DNA of 44,160 nucleotides from Rhodospirillales bacterium. GTDB taxonomy: Bacteria > Pseudomonadota > Alphaproteobacteria > ATCC43930 > CGMCC-115725. The notes beneath the pieces are model-generated. The model ran no database searches, was not told the origin of the DNA, and worked only from the letters and a program-made list of their open reading frames with translations. Shown one piece after another: positions 1-8,986 of the stretch (the first letter of the stretch is position 1; the number at the start of each line of letters is the position of its first letter). Both the position numbers and the translations under genes were made by a program. The stretch is from NCBI GenBank assembly GCA_028291405.1, contig JAQGID010000321.1, positions 1-44,160 on the forward strand, written 5' to 3'.

Positions 1-1
1 C

Positions 2-241
2 CTGTTCGCGTCGCTAAAAGTCGCGATCACTCTCGCGTTCATCGGCTCGGTCGTCTCCGAAACGATCGCTTCGAACAACGGCATCGGTTTTCTCATGCTG
101 TCCGCCGCGTCGCGGTTCCAAGTCGCGTTGGTCTTTTCTGGGGTTATCATCATAGCGATCATGAGCATCGTCGTATTCGCGATCTGCGTTCAAGCCGAGC
201 GCCATTTGGTGAGCTGGGCTTATCGCGGCCAGCAGGGCTAA
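2..241 (+). CDS. ABC transporter permease, NitT/TauT (SsuC) type, C-terminal part
   Basis: Only the last 79 codons are inside the window; the frame is open from base 2 to a TAA at 239-241. The fragment has the permease pattern of the nitrate/taurine/sulfonate ABC family: a segment ending in GSVVSETIASNNGIGFLM, which matches the usual end of the SsuC/TauC inner-membrane domain, then a hydrophobic helix (VALVFSGVIIIAIMSIVVFAI) and a short basic cytoplasmic tail. It would form the membrane channel of an importer whose binding protein is probably the NMT1-like product at 1853-2899. The matching ATPase is expected just upstream, outside the window. Family assignment is by pattern; the substrate is unknown. 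Confidence 0.88.
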   Translation: MFASLKVAITLAFIGSVVSETIASNNGIGFLMLSAASRFQVALVFSGVIIIAIMSIVVFAICVQAERHLVSWAYRGQQG

Positions 242-259
242 CACGCCGAGTCACTTGAA

Positions 260-1774
260 ATGAGAGCCGCCATGTCATCGAGCTACCAGATCACGGGTGC
301 AACAGTCGTCCCGCTCGGCAAGGAAGCCGGTGTCCTCGACGCCGTCGATCTTTGGATCCGCGATGGACGAATCGCCGCGATGACCCCGAACGGCGGCGTG
401 GCACCGTTCGATGGCCCTTATGAGACCTGCGCCTTCCGGAACGCGGTCGTCCTGCCCGGTCTCGTGAATGCGCATTCCCACTCAGCATCCGCGTTGCAGC
501 GCGGCAACGTCGCGGGAGCCCCGCTCGATCTCTTCGTCATGGAAGCAATGTCCCGCCGATCGCGCCGCACCGCGAACCACGTTCGGGTCGCCGCCTTGCT
601 CCACGCGACCGAAATGTTGAAGCGAGGCATCACCGGCGTCATCGACCACCTGCGTCACGGGGCCGTACCTACGGTAGAGGCCGTCGGAGCTGCGGTGCGC
701 GCGTATCAAGACATTGGCATGCGCGCTGTCGTTGCGCCGATGTTCGAGGACAAGCGCTACATCGACTCGATGCCGATCGACCACGCCCGGTTGCCGGCTC
801 AGGTTCTGGATCGCTGGCAGCACATGAACCCGCCGGCACCAGAAGATTACTTCGCGATGATGGAGGAAGTCGCAGCGGAAGCGCGCGGTCACGACCGTGT
901 CCGGATCATGCTGGGCGTCGACGGTCCGCAAAGATGCACCACGCGACTCCTCGAGATGGCCGGCGACTTTGCCGATCGGCACAAACTGGGGCTGCACACT
1001 CATCTTCTCGAAGCAAAGACGCAGGCGCTTATGGCGCCCGTCGAATTCGATGGGAGCTTCGTCGCCTATTTGGATCACTTCGGTCTGATCGGTCCAAGGA
1101 GCTCGTTGGCGCATTTCGTCTGGTGCACCGATCGCGACATCGAGATCGCAGCCGAAAAGGGCGTGAACGTCGTCAACAATCCCGTCAGCAATCTTGTGCT
1201 CGGCAGCGGTCTGCAGCCGACCGCACGCCTCCTCGCGGCAGGTGTCAGCGTCGCGCTGGGTACCGACGGGTGCAGCAGCAATCCCATCAGTATTCTCGAA
1301 CAGGCGAAGGTTTCGATGCTGTTGAGCCGCATCAGCGAGCCCGATTGCGACCGCTGGATCACGGCACCTCAGGCGCTGCGCATGGCGATCGAGGGTGGCG
1401 CGGCAGTGCTCGGTCGGTCTGGGGAGACGGGCGTCATCAAGGTTGGAGCGTTGGCCGACCTCGCGATCTTCGATTTCGACGATGCGAACCATCGCCCGCT
1501 CGGCAACATCTGGAACCACCTCGTGATGTACGAAAGCGGCCAAGCTGTCGACACGGTATTCGTCGGTGGAGACATGGTGCTGAAGCGCGGCCGCTGCACG
1601 AAGATCAACGAGGATGACGTCTACGCCGAAGCAGCGGAAATGGCAGCGAAGGACGACGCGGACAACGAACAATACCTCGCCGTGACTCGCGCTGAGCGTC
1701 CCGTGTTCCAACCCCTGATCACGGAAGCGCTTGGGTCGGACACGACGGTCAACCGGTTCGCTCGTCTGACCTGA
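260..1774 (+). CDS. Amidohydrolase family protein (ATZ/TRZ, cytosine/guanine deaminase-like)
   Basis: A 504-residue metal-dependent hydrolase of the amidohydrolase superfamily, close to the chlorohydrolase/aminohydrolase branch (AtzA/TrzA, SAH deaminase, guanine deaminase). The first metal-binding HxH lies in LPGLVNAHSHSA (about residues 65-75), a further histidine in GLHTHLLEA (about 245), another in AHFVW (about 285), and the metal/catalytic Asp in ALGTDGCSSN (about 330). Residues near the two ends form the usual composite beta-sandwich domain. The enzyme probably deaminates or dechlorinates an N-heterocycle or related amine in the cytoplasm. It starts 18 bases after the permease stop, so it belongs to the same transcript. 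ATG 260 has no clear ribosome site; ATG 272, preceded by GAGAG, may be the true start. Confidence 0.88.
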   Translation: MRAAMSSSYQITGATVVPLGKEAGVLDAVDLWIRDGRIAAMTPNGGVAPFDGPYETCAFRNAVVLPGLVNAHSHSASALQRGNVAGAPLDLFVMEAMSRRSRRTANHVRVAALLHATEMLKRGITGVIDHLRHGAVPTVEAVGAAVRAYQDIGMRAVVAPMFEDKRYIDSMPIDHARLPAQVLDRWQHMNPPAPEDYFAMMEEVAAEARGHDRVRIMLGVDGPQRCTTRLLEMAGDFADRHKLGLHTHLLEAKTQALMAPVEFDGSFVAYLDHFGLIGPRSSLAHFVWCTDRDIEIAAEKGVNVVNNPVSNLVLGSGLQPTARLLAAGVSVALGTDGCSSNPISILEQAKVSMLLSRISEPDCDRWITAPQALRMAIEGGAAVLGRSGETGVIKVGALADLAIFDFDDANHRPLGNIWNHLVMYESGQAVDTVFVGGDMVLKRGRCTKINEDDVYAEAAEMAAKDDADNEQYLAVTRAERPVFQPLITEALGSDTTVNRFARLT

Positions 1775-1852
1775 CGCTCTTCCTCCTTCGGAACATGGGA
1801 CGCACGTCAATCGAGACCGCATCATCACGCTGTAGCAACAAAGGACGAAGCA

Positions 1853-2899
1853 ATGCCTAGGATGTCTTGGAATGCGCTGTGTCGCGCGGCTCTCGTTGCC
1901 CTCGGCATGTTGCTCGGACTCGTGTCGGGTGCGCAGGCCGAGGACAAAGCGCTCATTCCGGTCCGCCTCCGGCTCGATTGGGTCTGGCAGGCGCCGCAAT
2001 CGATCTTCACCATCGCCTACGAGCGCGGCTATTACCGCGACGAAGGATTGGACGTCACGATCGATCGTGGCTACGGCGGTCTCGAGAACGCTTCGGCACT
2101 CGCATCGGGTAATTATGAGTTTCTGTTCGGTGACATGAGCAGTGTGATCCTGTTCAACGCCAAGAGCCCTGATCGCAAGCTGATGAGCGTCTTCACGATC
2201 TACGATGCTTATCTCGGCTCCGTCATAACCCGAGCCGGTAGCGGGATTAACAAACCGAACGACCTGGAGGGCAAGACAATCGGTGCCCCGCTCACGACCG
2301 GCGGTCGTACGATGTTCCCGGCGTTCGCGAAGGCCAATGGGATCGATGAGAGCAAGGTGAACTGGCAGACCATCAGCATCCAGCTACAGGATCAGCAGTT
2401 CGCACAGGGCCAATTCGATGCGGTGGCGAGCTTCACGACCACATCTCTGCTCAATCTTAAGCAACTCGGCGTACCCCGCGACAAGCTGACCATTTTCAAT
2501 TTCGCGGACTATGGCGTCGATCTGTACGGAAGCGGCATCGTGGTGCGCTCGGATTACGTGCAGTCGAACCCGGACGTCATCCGGAAATTTGTCCGTGCCA
2601 CAATGCGCGGGCTCACCACGATGCTCGCCAACAAGGTCGAGGCCATCGAAACCCTCAAGAAGCGTGATCCGCTGCTCGATACTAGCATCGAGTTGGACCG
2701 GCTCAACCTGATGATCGAAATGACGCTGAAGCGTCCGGCCGTCGAGAAGTTCGGCGTCGGCCACGTCGATCCGGCACGAGTCCAGAGCAGTATCGACACG
2801 ATTACGACGGTCTTCAATGTTTCGCCGGTACCGCCGCCGGAAGAAATCTATACCGACAAATTTATACCCTCTGACGCAGAACGGATGCTGAAGTTCTGA
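1853..2899 (+). CDS. ABC transporter substrate-binding protein, NMT1/THI5-like (SsuA/TauA family)
   Basis: A 348-residue periplasmic binding protein. It opens with a typical Sec signal peptide (basic MPRMSWNALCR, hydrophobic AALVALGMLLGLVSG, cleavage near AQA-ED). The mature part starts with RLRLDWVWQAPQSIFTIAYERGYY, the lobe-1 pattern of NMT1/THI5-like proteins that bind pyrimidine precursors, sulfonates, nitrate or aromatic acids. AAAGGA about eight bases before ATG 1853 supports the start. It follows the permease and amidohydrolase genes in the same direction and should deliver the substrate to that importer. The neighbouring deaminase and molybdenum hydroxylase favour a nitrogen-containing small molecule; that is inference. 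Confidence 0.92.
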   Translation: MPRMSWNALCRAALVALGMLLGLVSGAQAEDKALIPVRLRLDWVWQAPQSIFTIAYERGYYRDEGLDVTIDRGYGGLENASALASGNYEFLFGDMSSVILFNAKSPDRKLMSVFTIYDAYLGSVITRAGSGINKPNDLEGKTIGAPLTTGGRTMFPAFAKANGIDESKVNWQTISIQLQDQQFAQGQFDAVASFTTTSLLNLKQLGVPRDKLTIFNFADYGVDLYGSGIVVRSDYVQSNPDVIRKFVRATMRGLTTMLANKVEAIETLKKRDPLLDTSIELDRLNLMIEMTLKRPAVEKFGVGHVDPARVQSSIDTITTVFNVSPVPPPEEIYTDKFIPSDAERMLKF

Positions 2900-2967
2900 T
2901 GGTTGGCTTGAGCAATGATTGGTCTGCGCAACTCTCCGCACCGGCCGCGGGAGGGTGAAGGCGCATT

Positions 2968-3837
2968 ATGCTCGATGACACTGCGATTGCGTCCTCGCGA
3001 AAACGAATCGCGAGGTTCGAGCTACATCGGCCATACTCAGTTGCCGAAGCTTGCGACGTCCTTGCTGCGTATCCGGGACTGGCAATGATACATGCTGGTG
3101 GAATCGATCTCGCAAATCGCATGAAGCGCGGCGCAGTCCCCGAACATGTCGTGACTCTGGGTCAGATTCCCGATCTCTGCGGCATTCAGGAGATCGGCGG
3201 CAGGATCGAGATCGGCGCGGCGACGCGGCATTGGGAGATCGAGAATGATCCAATGCTGCGATGTCGGCTCCCCATGGTCGCCGGCTACATCGCAGGGCTT
3301 GGCAACATCCGCATTCGCATGCAAGGCACAATCGGCGGCAATATCATGGCGGGAGAGCCAGGCTACGAGATGCTTCCGCTCCTCGCCGTACTGGGTGCTG
3401 ATCTCGTTTTCGCAGATTGGTCCACCGGCGGCCAGGAGATCACCGCTGCGCGCGAGTGGGTTCTCCCCCGGGCTTCTTCTTCGAAAACGCTGCTCCTCAC
3501 CTCAATTAGGATTCCTCTTCGGCCCATAACGGTTGCCTGGAACCGTGAACTGCGACCGGCTCTCGGACTCGTTGCTTCGCTCGAATGGAGCGGTGACCGA
3601 GTCCTCCATGGAGCGGCGGCGGTCATCGGCGACCATCGCGGCCCTATGGTCAGGGAGCACCATTTTACCGAGGCGTTGCCGGCGGCGGATGCTGCTCCGC
3701 GGGCTGCGAATATTGCAGAGGTCTGGGCAGACAAATTTCCCGACATCGACGTTTTGGTCGGACCGGACCGCGACTACTGCCGTCATGTCCTCAGCGTCAT
3801 GCTGCGCCGTGTCCTTCATACGATGTTGAAGACATGA
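2968..3837 (+). CDS. Xanthine dehydrogenase-family FAD-binding subunit (CoxM-like)
   Basis: A 289-residue medium subunit of a molybdenum hydroxylase. It binds FAD and passes electrons from the 2Fe-2S subunit to the acceptor. The N-terminal FAD motif AGGIDLANRMK (about residues 41-51; normally AGGTDL) and the second motif GNIRIRMQGTIGGNI (about 112-126; normally GSxQIRNRGTIGGN) are clear. The C-terminal CoxM-type lobe follows. The stop overlaps the next start by ATGA, so translation with the iron-sulfur subunit is probably coupled. Substrate class (xanthine, nicotinate, CO, aldehyde, quinoline types) cannot be decided from this subunit. Confidence 0.9.
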   Translation: MLDDTAIASSRKRIARFELHRPYSVAEACDVLAAYPGLAMIHAGGIDLANRMKRGAVPEHVVTLGQIPDLCGIQEIGGRIEIGAATRHWEIENDPMLRCRLPMVAGYIAGLGNIRIRMQGTIGGNIMAGEPGYEMLPLLAVLGADLVFADWSTGGQEITAAREWVLPRASSSKTLLLTSIRIPLRPITVAWNRELRPALGLVASLEWSGDRVLHGAAAVIGDHRGPMVREHHFTEALPAADAAPRAANIAEVWADKFPDIDVLVGPDRDYCRHVLSVMLRRVLHTMLKT

Positions 3838-4322
3838 CCACTAGGGATCGACTAACCATCCGGCTCACTGTCAACGGAGAGGCTCACACGGTCGAGATCT
3901 CCTCGAACCTGATGCTTGTGGATCTGGTACGCGAGCGACTTAACCTTCAAGGGACAAGGGTCGCTTGCGATCAGGGCGCCTGCGGCGCCTGTACCGTCCT
4001 TGTCGACGGGCGGCCGATAACCGCGTGTCTTAGTTTCGCATTCACGGCGGACGGCGCGGCTGTCCTGACTATCGAGGGCGTGGCCGGATCCGACAACACG
4101 CTCGATACAGTGCAGCTTGCCTTTCATGATAGCGGAGTGCCGCAATGCGGCTTCTGCACACCTGGCATGGTCCTCTTGGCGAAAGCCTATTACATGCAGC
4201 AACCGATGCCGGAAGGCGCGGATGTTGAGAGGTGGCTTGACGCCAATATCTGCCGCTGCTCGGGCTATCAGGTCTTTCGCCGCGCATTGCACTCCACCCC
4301 GCCGCGCGAGGACGCACCTTGA
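3834..4322 (+). CDS. Molybdenum hydroxylase 2Fe-2S subunit (CoxS-like)
   Basis: A 162-residue small subunit with both cluster motifs in the usual order. The plant-ferredoxin-type site is CDQGACGACTVLVDG with an upstream VRERLNLQGTR region (about residues 33-57). The second, helical cluster is formed by CGFCTPGM (about 102-109) and ICRCSGY (about 138-144). Length and spacing match CoxS/NdhS/QorS proteins. It carries electrons from the molybdopterin site to FAD. The start ATG overlaps the previous stop, and the stop TGA at 4320-4322 overlaps the TTG start of the large subunit, giving a tightly coupled M-S-L order. Confidence 0.95.
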   Translation: MTTRDRLTIRLTVNGEAHTVEISSNLMLVDLVRERLNLQGTRVACDQGACGACTVLVDGRPITACLSFAFTADGAAVLTIEGVAGSDNTLDTVQLAFHDSGVPQCGFCTPGMVLLAKAYYMQQPMPEGADVERWLDANICRCSGYQVFRRALHSTPPREDAP

Positions 4323-6631
4323 ACATTCGCACGAACACGCTGACGCAGGTCGGCCAAAGCATCCCGGACGTCGACAGCCGCGCAAAATTGACTGGGTCGG
4401 CGAGATACACGAGCGACATCGTCATCGACGAAATGCTGCACGCGAAGGTGCTGCGGAGTCCGCATCCGCATGCTCTGATCCGGTCCGTCGATGTGTCACG
4501 CGCGCTCGCAATGCCGGGCGTTGCCGCGGTCGTCACGGGCGATGATCTCACAGCACTTGACTTCACCTATGGCATGTTCATCCGCGATCAGCCGGTCCTC
4601 GCGAAAGACAAGGTGCGCTATGTCGGCGAACCCATCGCGGCCGTGGCCGCCTCAACCGAAGAACTGGCTTGGCGCGCGCTTGCTGAAATCCGCGTTGACT
4701 ACGACGTCCTTGCGCCGGTGTCATCGATCGCGGCTGCCCTCGATGAACGTGCGCCGATGCTTTTCGGCGACGAGCTGCATGCATCCGCCCTGCCGCCCCC
4801 TCCACCCAATAGCACTTGGACCCAGGAACCGTCGCCGAACATCCTGTTCGACTTTAATCATGGTTTCGGCGACGTCGACGGCTGGTTCCAGCGATGCCAT
4901 CACGTGTTTGAAGATCGCTTCACCATCGGCCGCCAAAGTCATTGCGCCCTGGAGCCGCATGTCAGCTTGGCACGCTTCGTCGCTGATCATGCCGTCGAGG
5001 TCTGGTCAAATAATCAGGACCCGTTCCTGTTACGCCAGGATATCGCGCGGATCTTCCGGCTTAAGCTTGACGACGTACGCTTTCATGCAGGCCTCGTCGG
5101 CGGTGGATTCGGCTCCAAGAGCTACTGCAAAATCGAACCGATCGCTGTACTGCTCGCCCGCAAGGCGCGGCGCGCCATCCGTCTTGCGTTGACGATGTCG
5201 GAAAGCATGATGACGGTTTGTGACCACGGTGCCGAAATTTGGCTCCGCAGCGGAGTGAGTGCGTCGGGTGAGACGCTCGTACGTGAAGCCGTCGTCAATC
5301 TGGATGGCGGCGCCTATGCCGATGCAAGTCCTTCCGTCGCGATGCGTATCGGGACTCGTTTCAACGGCCCCTACCGTTGGCGTGCTGTAAGGTCCAGGGT
5401 TCGCGTAGTGCGCACCACGACGATTCCTGCTGGTTCCTTTCGTGGTTTCGGGGCGGGACACGTGACCTGGGCTTGCGAATCTCAGATGGACATGATCGCG
5501 CGTCGGCTCGGGCGTGATCCCTATGCGATCCGCGCCGACAACTTCGTTCGTTTGGGAACCGCCGGCGCTCCAGGTGAAAGCGTGCTCGACAGCGACCTCA
5601 TGGAGGGTCTCCAAACGGTCGGGGAACGCGTCGGTTACAAATCGAAAGAACGCGTGCCGAAGCGAGGGATTGGCTTCGCTGTGGCCGTCAAGGGCGGCGG
5701 CGGATCTCATCGTGCGGATGCGCGCGTGCGCGTTTGGGCGTCAGGGGCCGTCTCGCTGGCAGCCGGGGTGACTGAGATCGGACAGAGCACCCGCACGGTC
5801 TTGACGCAGATCGCTGCAGAGGTCCTCAACATAGATCCAGATCGTGTCGCAGTAGAGGACATTGACACGGATACGACGCCCTTCGACTCCGGCACGCATG
5901 CCAGCAACGGGGCGACAGTCGCCGGTCTTGCCGTTCGCGAGGCCGCAGAGAAGGCACGCGTGCGGATCCTCGAGTTCGCCGGCGGGATTTTGCAATGTAC
6001 TTCGGCGGAACTCGACTTTTGTAATTTTCAGGTTCGGCGGGGAGAGAACCGCTATTTATTAGCGGACCTCGTCGCCCAGCGCGGCCCCGGCGTCGACACT
6101 ATGTTCGCCGGCGAGGCGTCGGTACAGACCGGCAGTGGCTCCTTTTTCTGGATGCCCGTATGGACGGCAGTTGAAGTCGAAGTCGACGCCGAAACAGGGG
6201 CCTTCAAGATACTGCGCCTCATCAACGCCACCGACGCCGGACGTGCGATCAATCCGCAGAGATGCGTCAGCCAGATTGAAGGCGCAGCCGTTCAAGGGCT
6301 GGGACAGGCATTATTCGAGAATCTCGCCTACTGCGAGGCGCAACCGCTGAACGCAACTCCTCTGAAGTATCGCCTCCCCCGGATAAGCGACGTTCCACAT
6401 CAATTTGAGACCATCATCCTAGAACAAGGGCATGGCCCAGGCGCCTATGGCGTGAAAGGTCTCGGAGAGAGCGGAAACCTTACCATTCCTGCGGCGATCG
6501 CCAACGCGATTGCCGATGCCGTCGGAGCCCGCGTGACGGATTTGCCGATAACACCCGACCGCGTTTTGAAAGCGCTCGGTGTGGCGTCTAAGCCCAACAC
6601 CAACGTCACCCGAACCGTGGAAGCTAATTGA
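4319..6631 (+). CDS. Molybdenum hydroxylase large (molybdopterin-binding) subunit, CoxL/XdhB-like
   Basis: A 770-residue catalytic subunit. The N-terminal hammerhead domain begins DVDSRAKLTGSARYTSDI, and the molybdopterin domain has the GGGFGSK loop (about residue 260). The segment that is often RGFGxPQ reads FRGFGAGHVTWACE here. The catalytic base Glu is seen in GVKGLGESGNLT (about 715). The enzyme hydroxylates a carbon, usually next to a ring nitrogen or an aldehyde carbon, using water. The start is a TTG at 4319 with GAGGA seven bases upstream, overlapping the preceding stop. The local amidohydrolase and importer suggest an N-heterocycle, but CO dehydrogenase is unlikely because the CSFR-type loop is absent. 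Confidence 0.92.
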   Translation: MNIRTNTLTQVGQSIPDVDSRAKLTGSARYTSDIVIDEMLHAKVLRSPHPHALIRSVDVSRALAMPGVAAVVTGDDLTALDFTYGMFIRDQPVLAKDKVRYVGEPIAAVAASTEELAWRALAEIRVDYDVLAPVSSIAAALDERAPMLFGDELHASALPPPPPNSTWTQEPSPNILFDFNHGFGDVDGWFQRCHHVFEDRFTIGRQSHCALEPHVSLARFVADHAVEVWSNNQDPFLLRQDIARIFRLKLDDVRFHAGLVGGGFGSKSYCKIEPIAVLLARKARRAIRLALTMSESMMTVCDHGAEIWLRSGVSASGETLVREAVVNLDGGAYADASPSVAMRIGTRFNGPYRWRAVRSRVRVVRTTTIPAGSFRGFGAGHVTWACESQMDMIARRLGRDPYAIRADNFVRLGTAGAPGESVLDSDLMEGLQTVGERVGYKSKERVPKRGIGFAVAVKGGGGSHRADARVRVWASGAVSLAAGVTEIGQSTRTVLTQIAAEVLNIDPDRVAVEDIDTDTTPFDSGTHASNGATVAGLAVREAAEKARVRILEFAGGILQCTSAELDFCNFQVRRGENRYLLADLVAQRGPGVDTMFAGEASVQTGSGSFFWMPVWTAVEVEVDAETGAFKILRLINATDAGRAINPQRCVSQIEGAAVQGLGQALFENLAYCEAQPLNATPLKYRLPRISDVPHQFETIILEQGHGPGAYGVKGLGESGNLTIPAAIANAIADAVGARVTDLPITPDRVLKALGVASKPNTNVTRTVEAN

Positions 6632-6816
6632 TCATCAGGGCTATCTTCGTTAGCGGACTTGAGATAGCGGGCACATAACCGACGGGGCTGGCTATGGCCG
6701 TGAGCGGGCGGCCGAACGGCTGAATGCACTCGTCGACGAGATCGCGCGCGATCCAATGGACCGTATGATCGTCACTACAGCATATTGCCCTGCCGGAGGG
6801 GCAAGGAGCACCAGCC
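6632..6816 (+). other. Intergenic stretch with a coding-like open frame
   Basis: This 185-base gap between the large hydroxylase subunit and the FAD oxidase keeps an open frame from about 6652 running on to past 6840. It reads roughly GYGRERAAERLNALVDEIAR then DRMIVTTAYCPAGG. The composition looks like former coding sequence, but no full-length gene or clear start fits. It could be the tail of a deleted gene or chance. The ribosome site AAGGAG for the next gene lies at its end. Confidence 0.3.
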
Positions 6817-8205
6817 ATGTATCGTATCGCCGACCTCGTTAAAGAACTCGATACAATAGAGTGCACAACCGATCCGGTAAAGATCAGGGTCAAGAGCCGC
6901 GATCACTACGCTGTCAGCCCCTTGCTGAAGCAAATGCTTGCAGGAAAAACAGCCGACGTGGTCGCGTCGCCGAAGACCAAGGACGAGCTTCTGCAATTGG
7001 TACGCGCGGCGGTAAAATTCGGCATCCCGATCACTGAACGAGGCGGTGGAACGGCCAACTACGGGCAAAGCGTGCCATTACGGGGCGGTATTCTTCTCGA
7101 CATGTCCGGGTATAGCGGCATTGTCTCGCTTCGGCCGGGAATGGTGCGGGCGAAGGCAGGAACGATCATGGCCACCATCGACGAGGAGGCACGCAAGATC
7201 GGCTGGGAACTGCGCTTTTATCCAACAACGAAAAAGCTGGCGACGATTGCGGGCCACGTCGCGGGAGGCCAGGGCGGCCCCGGATCGGTCGTTTATGGCA
7301 CCTTGCGGGACCGTGGCAATGTCGCCGCTGCCCAAGTCGTGACGATGGAAGCCGAGCCTCGCATCTTGGAATTGAGGGGGCGGGATGCACAGCTGATCCA
7401 CCACACCTATGGAGCCACGGGCATCATCACGGAGATCGAGATGCCGCTGGCTCCTGCATGGGACTGGATTGAAGCCATCGTTGCTTTCCCTGAGTTCATG
7501 CAAGCGGTCCGCTTCGGCGTTGGTCTGGCAAACGCCGCGGGCATCATCAAGAAGCTGGCGTCCATCCAGGAATGGCCCACGCCGCAACTAATCCGCCAGT
7601 TTGCCCCCCTTGTGCCTGAGGGACATTCGATCATCTCGACGATGATCGCTCGGGAAAGCTGGGAAGAGTTTCAACAGTTTGTCGCCGAATTTGGCGGGAC
7701 CATCGCGTCGTCCTCACCCGAGGGCGCTGGACCTTATGGAGCGCCAATCACCGAATTTGCCTTCGGCCATGCCCTGTTCCAGATTCAGAAACATCAACCA
7801 AATCGTGCCGCCCTTGAGGGATTTTTCCGCGGTACTGATCTGATCGCGCTGATCGAACGGGTCCACCAACAGGTGAAATCCTTCGGACCGATGCGCATGG
7901 AGCTGATCCGAATTGGAGGCGAAATCGTCGGCACGGGATCACCCTACTTCCTGTATGAAAGCCCCGAGCAAATGGCTGAACTTGTGCGGCTGATGCAAAC
8001 CGCAGGTGCTGGCGTATCCAACTCACACACGTCCAATGTACGCGCGGTCGGCAAGAAAGAAGTCACCGAGCGTGATCTCGCCTTCAAGCGGGACGTTGAC
8101 CCGTATGGCCTGCTGAACCCGGGTCGCTTCGAGGCCGATAGCCGTGCCGACGAACGCTTCACCTTGGAGTTGCCAACCGATAGCTGGGACAGACGCCTCG
8201 CCTGA
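6817..8205 (+). CDS. FAD-binding oxidoreductase (FAD_binding_4, glycolate/lactate oxidase-like)
   Basis: A 462-residue flavoprotein of the PCMH/VAO fold. The N-terminal FAD domain (about residues 40-210) shows KTKDELLQLVRAAVKFGIPI, then the pyrophosphate-binding ERGGGTANYGQ, then ATIAGHVAGGQGGPGSVVYG and THTYGATGIITEIE-like strands. The C-terminal half carries the oxidase cap and ends with DPYGLLNPGRF, typical of GlcD/DLD-like enzymes. It would oxidise an alpha-hydroxy acid or a similar intermediate. It follows the hydroxylase genes by 185 bases in the same direction and has a good AAGGAG site, so it probably acts later in the same pathway. The exact substrate is not predictable. Confidence 0.88.
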   Translation: MYRIADLVKELDTIECTTDPVKIRVKSRDHYAVSPLLKQMLAGKTADVVASPKTKDELLQLVRAAVKFGIPITERGGGTANYGQSVPLRGGILLDMSGYSGIVSLRPGMVRAKAGTIMATIDEEARKIGWELRFYPTTKKLATIAGHVAGGQGGPGSVVYGTLRDRGNVAAAQVVTMEAEPRILELRGRDAQLIHHTYGATGIITEIEMPLAPAWDWIEAIVAFPEFMQAVRFGVGLANAAGIIKKLASIQEWPTPQLIRQFAPLVPEGHSIISTMIARESWEEFQQFVAEFGGTIASSSPEGAGPYGAPITEFAFGHALFQIQKHQPNRAALEGFFRGTDLIALIERVHQQVKSFGPMRMELIRIGGEIVGTGSPYFLYESPEQMAELVRLMQTAGAGVSNSHTSNVRAVGKKEVTERDLAFKRDVDPYGLLNPGRFEADSRADERFTLELPTDSWDRRLA

Positions 8206-8632
8206 CCAGGATGAAATCCTACAGATCAGAACCTGCGAATACGCGGAAGCGCGTGCAGTCGACCTTGAATTACTTCACGCGATAGCGAGCGCGGCTTGTC
8301 GGCCGTGGCGCTTCTCAAATGCGCGTCCCAGCGCGATCAGTCGCTTCGGCACGCACGAGACATTGCCGCCGCCGTAGCGCCACTCGAGGCGGTCGAGGGC
8401 TCGCACGATCTCCCACGCATGAATGCATTGGGTCGTGTTGCAAACGCTGAGACGACACGAGCGAAGTGTCCGAGGCTTAAGCACTCCGACGTATCCTCGC
8501 CAGGTACGACCCAACCTGCGGAACCTCAAAGCTTTCCTATGCCCCGCGGCCATAAGCTTCTGGGCATGAGTGTCGTTTCACGGGGGAGGAAGGTTGGCCA
8601 CCGCTCGATCTGGCGAACGCCGGACCAGGGGA
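8206..8632. other. Non-coding or degraded stretch after the hydroxylase cluster
   Basis: About 430 bases with no convincing gene on either strand. The reverse strand holds an open frame (8275-8553) with a fairly protein-like middle (WEIVRALDRLEWRYGGGNV), but no start site, family or neighbour supports it. It marks the boundary between the co-oriented catabolic cluster and the accessory genes that follow. Confidence 0.35.
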
Positions 8633-8983
8633 TCAGGACCGGCCGGCGCCGCTTCGTCGCCTCGGGACCAGCTTCAGCCAAGGCACCGAATGGAAGGCGC
8701 TCATCAGCAAGTACATCGGGACCATTCCGCTCAGCGGTGACGCATCTTGCGTCGCCGAGCAGAGCATATCCCGCGGGCCGCCACCCAGAACACCCGTGAG
8801 CAGCGCCATGATTGCGAAGGTCGGCGCGGCGGCGAGGCATAGAAAATCCGCCGCGCCGAGGGCGGTCGCATTGTCGCTTCGGGCGTCCCCGCCCGCAGTT
8901 TCACACTGGGTAGCAATCATCGTGGCGCATCCGCGAACGGCCTGCGGCATCTTCTGCGTGCTGACGGAGCTGGAAGACATCAA
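8633..8983 (-). CDS. Small predicted membrane protein, conserved hypothetical
   Basis: A frame of 116 codons. The second half reads like a genuine membrane protein: LGAADFLCLAAAPTFAIMAL then a loop with GGPRDMLCS, a polar stretch, and SGMVPMYLLMSAFHSVPWLKL with a basic tail RRRSGAGRS. Two membrane helices are expected, with the C-terminus in the cytoplasm. I have seen similar proteins in rhizobial genomes without an assigned function. The first about 45 residues are polar and may not be translated; internal ATGs are possible starts. It ends up directly 3' of the DUF899 gene, in the same direction, with a 3-base gap. Confidence 0.6.
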   Translation of the reverse strand: MMSSSSVSTQKMPQAVRGCATMIATQCETAGGDARSDNATALGAADFLCLAAAPTFAIMALLTGVLGGGPRDMLCSATQDASPLSGMVPMYLLMSAFHSVPWLKLVPRRRSGAGRS

Positions 8984-8986
8984 ATG

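Noticed and set aside
482-1999. Long open frame of about 505 codons on the reverse strand
   Set aside because: It lies fully antisense to the amidohydrolase gene, shows Arg/His-rich composition and no family motif; it is a by-product of GC-rich codon bias.
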